A stretch of 7,016 nucleotides of DNA from Gallionellales bacterium CG03_land_8_20_14_0_80_55_15 (lineage in GTDB: Bacteria; Pseudomonadota; Gammaproteobacteria; Burkholderiales; Gallionellaceae), in NCBI GenBank assembly GCA_002780675.1, contig PEUR01000038.1, positions 1 through 7,016 of the forward strand, written 5' to 3'. Numbering within the stretch: position 1 is the first letter of the stretch; the number at the start of each line of letters is the position of its first letter. Made by a program: the position numbers and the translations under genes. The notes under the pieces were generated by a model. The model was not told the DNA's origin. It was given only the letters and a program-made list of their open reading frames with translations, and made no database searches. Shown here in pieces: positions 1 through 6,380 of the stretch.

Positions 1-1
1 C

Positions 2-97
2 CCCGCCTATCGGGACAATTACGGCAAGCACTTGACGCTGGAGAAAATTCGCCTGTTCGAGACCCCGAACAACTGGGCGGACTGCCTGCGCGCTTAA
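2..97 (+). CDS. queD: 6-carboxytetrahydropterin synthase / PTPS family, C-terminal end (partial)
   Basis: Only the last 31 codons are in the window; the gene enters from the left edge and ends at TAA 95-97. The visible peptide begins PAYRDNYGKHLTLEKI and ends RLFETPNNWADCLRA. The ending x-ETPxxWA is the characteristic last strand of the 6-pyruvoyl-tetrahydropterin synthase / QueD fold; its Glu helps bind the pterin in this family. QueD converts dihydroneopterin triphosphate to 6-carboxy-tetrahydropterin in the cytoplasm, the second step towards queuosine. The catalytic zinc histidines and the Cys lie upstream of the window, so the assignment rests on this C-terminal motif alone. A paralogous PTPS of another pathway cannot be excluded. 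No terminator follows; a tRNA promoter begins 8 bp after the stop. Confidence 0.7.
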   Translation, partial: PAYRDNYGKHLTLEKIRLFETPNNWADCLRA

Positions 98-104
98 ATT
101 TTTC

Positions 105-133
105 TGGACAGGTCGGGCGGCATGAGAGAGAAT
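105..133 (+). promoter_or_regulatory. Probable sigma70 promoter of tRNA-Ser
   Basis: The -35 element TGGACA (105-110, five of six to consensus) is followed after exactly 17 bp by GAGAAT (128-133, four of six). The GC-rich stretch GCGCGCC follows immediately, just where the discriminator of a stringently controlled stable-RNA promoter would lie. Transcription would start near 140, about 30 bp before the mature tRNA. The match was read by eye; no transcription data support it. Confidence 0.5.
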
Positions 134-170
134 GCGCGCCTTCAAAAGTTGGCAAGCCCAACGCAATCAG

Positions 171-260
171 GGAAGTGTGGCCGAGCGGTTTAAGGCACTA
201 GTCTTGAAAACTAGCGAGGATGAGAGTCCTCCGTGAGTTCGAATCTCACCGCTTCCGCCA
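171..260 (+). tRNA. tRNA-Ser, anticodon UGA
   Basis: A complete 90-nt class II tRNA. The acceptor stem GGAAGTG (171-177) pairs with CGCTTCC (250-256, one G-T pair), followed by discriminator G and an encoded CCA (258-260). The anticodon stem 198-202/210-214 closes the 7-nt loop CTTGAAA, with anticodon TGA at 205-207. The long variable arm (GAGGA 216-220 with TCCTC 227-231) is typical of serine tRNAs. The T arm GTGAG/CTCAC encloses TTCGAAT. It reads UCA and, by wobble, the other UCN codons. It has its own promoter upstream and an intrinsic terminator downstream, so it appears to be a single-gene unit. Confidence 0.97.
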
Positions 261-271
261 AAATATTGAAT

Positions 272-298
272 AAGCCCATAATTTAATGGGCTTTTTTT
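272..298 (+). terminator. Intrinsic terminator after tRNA-Ser
   Basis: An 8-bp perfect stem AAGCCCAT (272-279) / ATGGGCTT (286-293) with the 6-nt loop AATTTA leads into a run of seven T (292-298). It starts 11 bp after the tRNA CCA. Read on the minus strand the same stem is followed by ATTCAATATTTT, so it may also stop transcription arriving from the substrate-binding protein gene, which has no better terminator of its own. Confidence 0.9.
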
Positions 299-352
299 AT
301 CCGCATGATTCATGCATGCCGCACTCACGACGGTATGCGGCGAAACCCCACA

Positions 353-382
353 GTTACGCAGGCACGGCGGTTACGCAGGCAC
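353..382 (+). repeat. Two 13-bp direct repeats (GTTACGCAGGCAC)
   Basis: GTTACGCAGGCAC occurs at 353-365 and 370-382, a tandem duplication with 17-bp period lying just beyond the stop codon of the minus-strand substrate-binding protein gene. Just before it, GCCGCA (318-323) and TGCGGC (336-341) could form a 6-bp hairpin with a 12-nt loop but without a T run. Nothing else is seen between the tRNA terminator and the gene end at 395. Confidence 0.5.
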
Positions 383-394
383 AGCTCCCGCCGG

Positions 395-2518
395 TTACCC
401 CCGCCCTTCCTCGCGCCTGCGCAGCACGCGCCACAGCCACACGGCGGACAGCAGCATGGCCGCAGCCATCAGCCACAGCGGCCAGCGCACGGGGCGGTTC
501 CACTCGCGGCGCAAGCGATCGCGCCAGCCCGCATCCACGCGCCAGTATTTGAGTTTGTTGTTGGCCATGACGTTGGATTTGACGTTATGCAGCCAGCCGT
601 GTTGCAGGATGTAGTTTTTGGGGTGGAAGCCCCATAGCCAGGGGCTATCGCGGCGCAAAATTTCCAGCATCCGGTCTATCAGCGCCTGCCGCGCTGGGCT
701 GTTTTCCATGTTTTTCATCTGCTCGAACAGGCGGTCGTATTCGGGGTTGCTGTAGTTGGCGGCATTCTCGCCGCCTTTGACGACTTTGCCTTGCGCGCCT
801 TGCAGCAAAAACAAAAAGTTTTCCGGGTCGGGATAATCGGCGTTCCAGCCGAAGTAGAACATCTGCGTGTCGCCCCGGCGGATTTTGTCCTGGAAGCGAT
901 TGTAGTCAGTGCTGCGCACGTCCAGTTGCACGCCGATTTTGTCGAACTGCTTGCGCAGCCAGTCGAGGCGCGACTTGTTGCCCACACCGTTCGCGGTGGT
1001 GTCGAGGTGGATGACCAGCGGCTGTTTGCTCACCGCGTCCACGCCGCCGGGATAGCCCGCTTCGGCGAGCAAGCGTTTCGCTTCGCTTATCGGTTTGCGC
1101 TGCGCTTTGCCGTCCACCCAGTCGTAAACATAATGGTTCAACCCGGCCTCGCCGTCACGGTAGCCGAAAAGGCCGGGCGGGATGGGCGATTGCGCCGCGA
1201 TGCCGCGCCCGTTGGCAAAAATCGAGACAAACTCCTCGAAATCCACCGTGATGGCAATGGCGCGGCGCAGTTTGCCAGCCCGTTCCGAACTGCCGCCCAC
1301 CACCGGGTCCAGCCAGTTGAAACCGGTGTACATAGTGGAAGTGGCGACGGCGGTGGAGAGCGTGATGCCCTGCTTTTGCATTTCGTCGGTGACGGCTGCC
1401 TCGCCGCCCACGCTGACCTGCACCGCCTGATCGAAACTGTCGGAGCTGATGCCGGACGCGTCGTAATAGCCCTGCAAGAACTTGTTCCAGTAGGGGATGG
1501 TTTCCTTTTCCAGCGAAAACACCACCTGGTCAGTCAGCGGCAGAGGCTTGCCCGCATCCGCCAATAAAGACGCATCGCCCGGCTCGCCTGCTGCCGGATA
1601 AAGTTCGCTGTGGTAATTCGGGTTGCGCGTCAGCACCATGCGCCGGTTCGGGTCATTCTCCGACAAATAATAAGGCCCGCTGCCCACCGGCCACCAGTCC
1701 AGCGTCAAATTGCGTTGCTTCATGCCGGGCTGGACGTAAAAACGCTCCGCCTCCTGCGGCATGGGCGCGAAGAACGGCATCGCCAGCCAGTAGGCGAACT
1801 GCGGGTATTTGCCGCGCACCGTGATGCGGTAAGCGGTATCACTCACCACCTGCACGCCCGACAGCGGATAGGCATCCAGGTCGAGGTAAGCGCCGGGATG
1901 CTGCTGCGCCGCCCGTTGCAGGGTCGCGGCATACTCCTTCAGCCCGACGATGTATTCGCCCATCACCCCGGCGATCGGCGTGTGCAGCTCGGGATGAACC
2001 AACCGCTTGATTTGATGGACATAATCTGCCGCCGTCACGCGCCGCGTGGCGCGCTGCGGAAAGTCGTTCAGCGCGTGGATGCCGGACAACGCGTCTTTGG
2101 ACAAGGACAAATTTCCTGCCACAAAAGCCGGATGTGGCTGGTAGCGCATGTCGGGCTTTAGGTGAATTTCATACACGCTGAAGGCGATCTGTTCGGCGGG
2201 CGCGTTATCCGGCAAGGGGCGGCGTCGGCTATCCAGATAAGTGACCGCAGGCATCGCGCGGGCCGCCAGCGGCACCAGTTGATACGGGCGTTTCAGGTAA
2301 TGGTATTGCAGCGGCGGCGCGTAGATATTGGCGAGCAAGTCATACTCGTTCTCGCTGTAGGCCTGCGCCGGATCGAGATGCTTGGGGCGTTCGGTGAACG
2401 CGGTATAGAGAATGGACTTGCCCGCATCCGAGGCCGGATAGGGGTTATTCCACCCGTCGCAGGCGGACAGCAGCAAAAACAACGAGCCCAGCAGACAATA
2501 ATTCAGGAGACGTTTCAT
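395..2518 (-). CDS. ABC-type oligopeptide substrate-binding lipoprotein (SBP_bac_5 family) with C-terminal membrane anchor
   Basis: A 707-residue periplasmic solute-binding protein of the DppA/OppA/YejA class, which captures peptides or similar ligands and hands them to an ABC permease. Residues 1-20 are a lipoprotein signal peptide ending in the lipobox LSAC, with Cys20 as the acylated residue. The mature protein begins C-D, and Asp at +2 is the classical Lol-avoidance signal for inner-membrane retention. The family region follows, with LxPAQAYSENEYDLLANIY near the start, RNPNYH, the RRAIAITVDFEEF segment and FYFGWNADYPDPENFLFLL late in the protein. Residues about 679-699 (LWLMAAAMLLSAVWLW) form a hydrophobic helix followed by RRR, so the C-terminus should face the cytoplasm. 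It is longer than typical family members of roughly 500-600 residues. The ATG at 2518 gives a perfect signal peptide, but no Shine-Dalgarno sequence precedes it. No permease or ATPase gene adjoins it here, and its ligand cannot be read from the sequence. Confidence 0.85.
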   Translation of the reverse strand: MKRLLNYCLLGSLFLLLSACDGWNNPYPASDAGKSILYTAFTERPKHLDPAQAYSENEYDLLANIYAPPLQYHYLKRPYQLVPLAARAMPAVTYLDSRRRPLPDNAPAEQIAFSVYEIHLKPDMRYQPHPAFVAGNLSLSKDALSGIHALNDFPQRATRRVTAADYVHQIKRLVHPELHTPIAGVMGEYIVGLKEYAATLQRAAQQHPGAYLDLDAYPLSGVQVVSDTAYRITVRGKYPQFAYWLAMPFFAPMPQEAERFYVQPGMKQRNLTLDWWPVGSGPYYLSENDPNRRMVLTRNPNYHSELYPAAGEPGDASLLADAGKPLPLTDQVVFSLEKETIPYWNKFLQGYYDASGISSDSFDQAVQVSVGGEAAVTDEMQKQGITLSTAVATSTMYTGFNWLDPVVGGSSERAGKLRRAIAITVDFEEFVSIFANGRGIAAQSPIPPGLFGYRDGEAGLNHYVYDWVDGKAQRKPISEAKRLLAEAGYPGGVDAVSKQPLVIHLDTTANGVGNKSRLDWLRKQFDKIGVQLDVRSTDYNRFQDKIRRGDTQMFYFGWNADYPDPENFLFLLQGAQGKVVKGGENAANYSNPEYDRLFEQMKNMENSPARQALIDRMLEILRRDSPWLWGFHPKNYILQHGWLHNVKSNVMANNKLKYWRVDAGWRDRLRREWNRPVRWPLWLMAAAMLLSAVWLWRVLRRREEGRG

Positions 2519-2526
2519 GGCGCGAG

Positions 2527-2555
2527 AGTGTAGCGGAATCGGCCAGCCCCGTCAT
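2527..2555 (-). promoter_or_regulatory. Candidate promoter of the substrate-binding protein gene, nearly leaderless
   Basis: On the minus strand ATGACG (2555-2550, four of six to TTGACA) is followed after 17 bp by TACACT (2532-2527, four of six to TATAAT). Only 8 nt separate the -10 hexamer from the ATG at 2518, so transcription would begin about 1-2 nt before the start codon. That fits the absence of a ribosome binding site. Motif reading only. Confidence 0.35.
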
Positions 2556-2592
2556 GGACATGGTTGACATGACACCCGGTTTGCACAACACT
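2551..2592 (+). promoter_or_regulatory. Candidate ygfZ promoter overlapping a GTCATG-N11-CATGAC palindrome
   Basis: A perfect -35 TTGACA (2564-2569) is followed after 17 bp by the weak -10 AACACT (2587-2592, three of six), which would give a leader of about 33 nt for ygfZ. The -35 lies inside an inverted repeat GTCATG (2551-2556) / CATGAC (2568-2573), and GACATG is repeated at 2557 and 2566. The left arm overlaps the -35 of the divergent promoter, so a protein binding here could affect both genes. No known operator consensus is recognised. Confidence 0.35.
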
Positions 2593-2631
2593 GCGCGGCA
2601 CTACTTCCAGCGCATTTCCCAATAAAAACTC

Positions 2632-3681
2632 ATGAATTCAGACTGGCAAACTTTTCTTACCCAACAGGGTGCAAGCGTAGATTCGACTATCGTGCAACAT
2701 TTTGGCGATCCCGCCGCCGAACTGACGGCTACCGAGCAAGGTACGGTGCTGTGCGCTCTCGGACAATTCGCCACGCTGCGCGCCAGCGGCATTGACGCGC
2801 AAGCCTGGCTGCAAAACCTGTTGAGCAACGACATCCGCGAAGTGACCGGCAGCCGCGCGCAATGGTCGAGTTTCAACACCGCCAAGGGCAGAATGCTGGC
2901 GACGTTTTTGATCTGGCGCGACGGCGACGACTATCTGCTACAACTGCCCGCCACGCTGGCCGACACGCTGCGCCAAAAACTGGGCATGTATGTGCTGCGC
3001 GCCAGGGTCAAGCTGACCGATGCGAGCAACGATCTGATTTCATTGGGTTTATCAGGTGAGAATGCGCAGACGATGTTACTGGAGCATTGCCCCGAGCTGC
3101 CGCAACAGCCGCTGGAGATGGTCAAAATCAATGACCAGACCGGCAACATCATCCGTTTAAACGACACGCGCTTCCAGCTCAACACCACGCCGGAACACGC
3201 GCAAACGCTTTGGCGTGCGCTATCGGGTCGAGCCAAGTCCGTCGGCAGTCCCTGCTGGGACTGGCTCAACGTGCGTGCCGGGATTCCGTTCATCCTGCCG
3301 CAGACACAGGAACAATTCGTGCCGCAAATGGCGAATCTGGACCTGCTCGGCGGCATCAACTTCAAAAAAGGGTGCTACCCCGGACAGGAAATCGTCGCGC
3401 GTATGCATTACCTCGGCAAGCTCAAGCGCCGCATGTATCTGGCGCATGTCGAATGCGACGTTGCGCCGCAGGCGGGCGATGCAGTATTCAGCGCGGACAT
3501 GGCCGACCAGCAACCTGCGCAGCCTGGCGGCATGATCGCCAACTCGGCGGCGGCACCTTCCGGCGGCTATGACGTGTTGGCGGTGGTGCAGATCAGCAGC
3601 CGCGAAACCCAGACCTTGCACCTCAAATCCCGGCAAGGCGCGATACTGACCTTTGCAGCGTTACCCTACCCCTTGCCATGA
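2632..3681 (+). CDS. ygfZ: Folate-binding Fe-S cluster maturation protein YgfZ (GcvT-like fold)
   Basis: A 349-residue cytoplasmic protein of the YgfZ/COG0354 family, related to the glycine-cleavage T protein. It binds tetrahydrofolate and supports maintenance or repair of certain iron-sulfur enzymes, including the tRNA-thiolating MiaB in E. coli. The diagnostic signature KGCYPGQE lies at residues 246-253 with the invariant Cys248, preceded by NLDLLGGINFK. The N-terminal part (LRASGIDAQAWLQNLLSNDIREV, about 46-68, and FNTAKGRMLATFLIWR after it) is the usual aminomethyltransferase-like domain, and length is normal. The ATG at 2632 fits family starts, although no clear Shine-Dalgarno sequence precedes it. 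The stop TGA overlaps the next gene's ATG (ATGA, 3678-3681), indicating translational coupling with the membrane protein gene that follows. Confidence 0.93.
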   Translation: MNSDWQTFLTQQGASVDSTIVQHFGDPAAELTATEQGTVLCALGQFATLRASGIDAQAWLQNLLSNDIREVTGSRAQWSSFNTAKGRMLATFLIWRDGDDYLLQLPATLADTLRQKLGMYVLRARVKLTDASNDLISLGLSGENAQTMLLEHCPELPQQPLEMVKINDQTGNIIRLNDTRFQLNTTPEHAQTLWRALSGRAKSVGSPCWDWLNVRAGIPFILPQTQEQFVPQMANLDLLGGINFKKGCYPGQEIVARMHYLGKLKRRMYLAHVECDVAPQAGDAVFSADMADQQPAQPGGMIANSAAAPSGGYDVLAVVQISSRETQTLHLKSRQGAILTFAALPYPLP

Positions 3682-4346
3682 ACCTGCCCGCCCAGCTATT
3701 TACCCACGATGTGCTATGGCTGGGCAATTTGCTGTTTTTCATCGTACTGGTACAGGCCTTGAAACGGGTGGAATGGCGCGACCTGTTCGGCAACGAAATC
3801 CGCACCAGCGCGCTCATTGCGCTGGTGCTGTTCACCCCGGTTTTCTGGCTTCTCAACGCGGGCATTCATCCAGGTTTCAACTTTCACCTGGTCGGTTCTA
3901 CGCTGTTCCTGCTGCTGTTCGGCTGGCCGGTCGCGCTGCTCGCCCTGACGCTGGTGATGCTGGCAACCTGGTTGTACTCCGGCATAGACCTTACCTCGGT
4001 CGGCCTGAACGGTCTGATGATGCTGGCCGTGCCGATGTTGCTCAGCGAAGCCCTGCTGCGTTTCAGCCAGCGCGCGCTGCCGAAAAACTTCTTTGTCTTC
4101 GTGCTGTTGAATGGTTTTGTCTGCGCGGGACTGGCGACCATCGCGATGATGGCCGCCACCACGCTGTTATTGCTGGGGTTCAGCCACTACACCTGGGCGC
4201 AAATTCAATACCATTACCTCATCCCCGCGCCCATCCTGATCTTCGCCGAAGCCTTCGCCACTGGCGCGTTCATCACCGCCTTCACCGTCTCCCAGCCGGA
4301 AGCGGTGAAAAATTTCAGCGTAGCCGATTATTTAACGGGCAAATGA
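3678..4346 (+). CDS. CbiM/COG3235-like integral membrane protein (putative ECF-type transport S component)
   Basis: A 222-residue, highly hydrophobic protein with about six or seven membrane segments (roughly 14-28, 44-60, 69-83, 84-101, 110-127, 136-168, 181-203) and no signal peptide. The pattern FHLVGSTLFLLLFGWPVALL at 69-88 resembles the His-x-x-Gly-containing helix of the nickel/cobalt S components CbiM/NikM, and His64 and His70 are possible metal ligands. The N-terminus is MNLPAQLF rather than the MHIPDG that binds metal in canonical CbiM, so the ligand may differ. The best fit is COG3235, annotated as energy-coupling-factor transporter permease. No EcfT/CbiQ or ATPase gene is adjacent, so transport is an inference from family membership. 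The start overlaps the ygfZ stop by ATGA. The 3' end overlaps the convergent GNAT gene by 32 bp (4315-4346). Confidence 0.7.
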   Translation: MNLPAQLFTHDVLWLGNLLFFIVLVQALKRVEWRDLFGNEIRTSALIALVLFTPVFWLLNAGIHPGFNFHLVGSTLFLLLFGWPVALLALTLVMLATWLYSGIDLTSVGLNGLMMLAVPMLLSEALLRFSQRALPKNFFVFVLLNGFVCAGLATIAMMAATTLLLLGFSHYTWAQIQYHYLIPAPILIFAEAFATGAFITAFTVSQPEAVKNFSVADYLTGK

Positions 4347-4770
4347 ACGCCAGCCGCATCTTGAGGTGCGGCAAGCCGGCATCCATGAACACCCGACCTT
4401 CCTCGACAAATTCAAAACGCTGATAAAACTTGACGGCATGAAGCTGCGCGTCCACCTCCACCTGCGGGAAATCGTGCGCCTGCGCATAGTCCAGCAACGC
4501 CTCCATGATCGCCGTGCCGACCTGTCGCTTGCGCCACTTCGGCAACACGGCGATGCGCCCGATATGCCCGTCCGCCCGCATCCGGCCACAGCCTATCGCC
4601 ACGCCTTCTGGGGTCAACACCAGCGCGTGACGGCAATGTTCGTCCAACCCGTCCCACTCCAACTCGGGCAAAATGCCCTGTTCGCGGACAAACACCGCCT
4701 CGCGCACCTGCCGGAGCAAAGGCTCGCCATCGTGCCAGCAAACCAGACTAACGGTAAAAGCGTTGCTCAT
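4315..4770 (-). CDS. GNAT family N-acetyltransferase (YjcF/ElaA-like)
   Basis: A 151-residue single-domain GCN5-related acetyltransferase, which moves an acetyl group from acetyl-CoA to an amine on an unknown substrate. The order of motifs is that of the YjcF/ElaA group: REAVFVREQGILPELEWDG (about 23-41), GCGRMRADGHIGRIAVLP (motif A strand), the acetyl-CoA pyrophosphate loop RKRQVGTAIM, HAVKFYQRFEFVEEG (motif B) and the closing VFMDAGLPHLKMRL. The start ATG at 4770 is fixed by the strong ribosome binding site GGAGGT (4781-4776) at 5-nt spacing. It lies downstream of the L,D-transpeptidase on the same strand, but the 165-bp gap and a -10-like sequence suggest it can be transcribed separately. 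Its last 32 bp are shared with the convergent membrane protein gene. Confidence 0.88.
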   Translation of the reverse strand: MSNAFTVSLVCWHDGEPLLRQVREAVFVREQGILPELEWDGLDEHCRHALVLTPEGVAIGCGRMRADGHIGRIAVLPKWRKRQVGTAIMEALLDYAQAHDFPQVEVDAQLHAVKFYQRFEFVEEGRVFMDAGLPHLKMRLAFICPLNNRLR

Positions 4771-4799
4771 GCCCTACCTCCCCAATCAAGTGCCAACCC

Positions 4800-4808
4800 A
4801 TTATCCCA
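4800..4808 (-). promoter_or_regulatory. Possible extended -10 promoter for the GNAT gene
   Basis: The minus strand reads TGGGATAAT (4808-4800), an extended -10 (TGn) plus GATAAT, five of six to consensus. No convincing -35 is present, as is common for extended -10 promoters. Transcription would start near 4793, giving a short leader that carries the GGAGGT ribosome binding site. Confidence 0.4.
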
Positions 4809-4828
4809 AAAACGGCAGTTGAATCTGA

Positions 4829-4885
4829 TGTGGGTACGACAAATTCGTACCCACAAAGAGTTATGTGCGAATTTGTCGCACCCAC
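4829..4885. repeat. Inverted pair of REP-like hairpins (REPIN-like element)
   Basis: The first unit (4830-4850, plus orientation) reads GTGG, then stem GTACGA, loop CAAAT, stem TCGTAC. It continues into CCAC so that the full stem is 11 bp (4829-4839 with 4845-4855). The second unit (4885-4865, minus orientation) reads GTGG, then GTGCGA, loop CAAAT, TCGCAC. Over 21 nt the copies differ at two positions only, and these two pair with each other in the stem (A-T in one, G-C in the other). A GTRG-like head plus short hairpin, arranged as two inverted copies, is the architecture of REP doublets mobilised by RAYT transposases. The element sits downstream of the L,D-transpeptidase stop, where it may also help end or protect that transcript. 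Whether other copies exist in the genome cannot be seen here. Confidence 0.6.
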
Positions 4886-4896
4886 AAACTCGATTT

Positions 4897-4914
4897 AATC
4901 TGCGAAATCTGCGG
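4897..4914 (+). repeat. Two 9-bp tandem repeats AATCTGCGR
   Basis: AATCTGCGA (4897-4905) is followed directly by AATCTGCGG (4906-4914), and a degenerate third ACTGCGG occurs at 4920-4926. It lies between the REP-like pair and the end of the L,D-transpeptidase gene. The function is unknown; it may belong to the same dispersed intergenic element as the neighbouring hairpins. Confidence 0.45.
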
Positions 4915-4935
4915 ATTGAACTGCGGTTTTAAGGA

Positions 4936-5415
4936 TCACTCGACGATCTCGACAGCCGCACCTACGGGAACAAGTTCAAACAATTCCAGCAAATCCGCGT
5001 TGCGCATACGGATGCAGCCATGCGAACCCGCCACGCCCACAGGCTCGGTATCCGGCGTACCGTGCAGGTAAATATAGCGGCGCATGGTATCGCTTTTGCC
5101 TAGCCGGTTAAAACCGACTTCGCAACCCGACAACCACATAATGCGCGTCAGTATCCAGTCGCGTTGCGGGAACTGCGCGCCCAGTTCCGGCGTATAGATT
5201 TCGCCCGTCGGACGGCGGCGCACGAACACGCTGTTTACCGGGCAACCCGCGCCGATTTTGGCGCGAATGATATGCCATCCGCGCGGCGTGCAGAAGCTGC
5301 CGGACACCTCGCCCGCCCCCTTCAAGGCGGTGGAAACGGCATAACGGCGCAGCACTTGCCCCGCATCGTCCAGCAGTTCCAGCGTTTGTACCGCTATATG
5401 AATAATGATTTTCAT
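4936..5415 (-). CDS. L,D-transpeptidase (YkuD domain) without a signal peptide
   Basis: A 159-residue protein that is essentially one YkuD catalytic domain. The active-site signature is complete: His118-Gly-Thr (YLHGTPDTEP) followed by SHGCIRMRN at 131-139 with nucleophile Cys134 and Arg136. YkuD enzymes cross-link peptidoglycan 3-3 or attach proteins to it through a Cys acyl-enzyme. Unusually for an enzyme of cell-wall chemistry, the N-terminus MKIIIHIAVQTLELLDDAG is the first beta strand of the domain, and neither this start nor the upstream in-frame ATG at 5466 adds a signal peptide. The start at 5415 is preferred because it has GGGAGGAG just upstream and begins with the domain, whereas the longer form would overlap tadA by 41 bp. 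It follows the tadA stop by 10 bp, so the two are probably cotranscribed. The physiological substrate and cell location are not evident. Confidence 0.88.
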   Translation of the reverse strand: MKIIIHIAVQTLELLDDAGQVLRRYAVSTALKGAGEVSGSFCTPRGWHIIRAKIGAGCPVNSVFVRRRPTGEIYTPELGAQFPQRDWILTRIMWLSGCEVGFNRLGKSDTMRRYIYLHGTPDTEPVGVAGSHGCIRMRNADLLELFELVPVGAAVEIVE

Positions 5416-5416
5416 A

Positions 5417-5424
5417 CTCCTCCC
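5417..5424 (-). promoter_or_regulatory. Ribosome binding site fixing the L,D-transpeptidase start
   Basis: The minus strand reads GGGAGGAG (5424-5417), then T and ATG (5415-5413). It lies in the 10-bp gap after the tadA stop (5428-5426) and supports the 159-residue form over the 176-residue reading that would begin at 5466. Confidence 0.7.
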
Positions 5425-5425
5425 G

Positions 5426-6380
<955 letters not shown>

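Noticed and set aside
791..1567. Long plus-strand open frame of 258 codons opposite the substrate-binding protein gene
   Set aside because: It is antisense to a well supported lipoprotein gene, its product is rich in Arg, Ala, Val and His as expected of a GC-rich shadow, and no family motif is visible.
1610..2161. Plus-strand open frame of 183 codons, also opposite the substrate-binding protein gene
   Set aside because: Same reasons: Arg/His/Gln-rich shadow translation with no motif and no ribosome binding site, while the opposite strand shows clear family sequence.
4366..4932. Plus-strand open frame of 188 codons over the GNAT gene and the hairpin pair
   Set aside because: It runs antisense to a recognisable acetyltransferase and continues through intergenic repeats, so it is not a gene.
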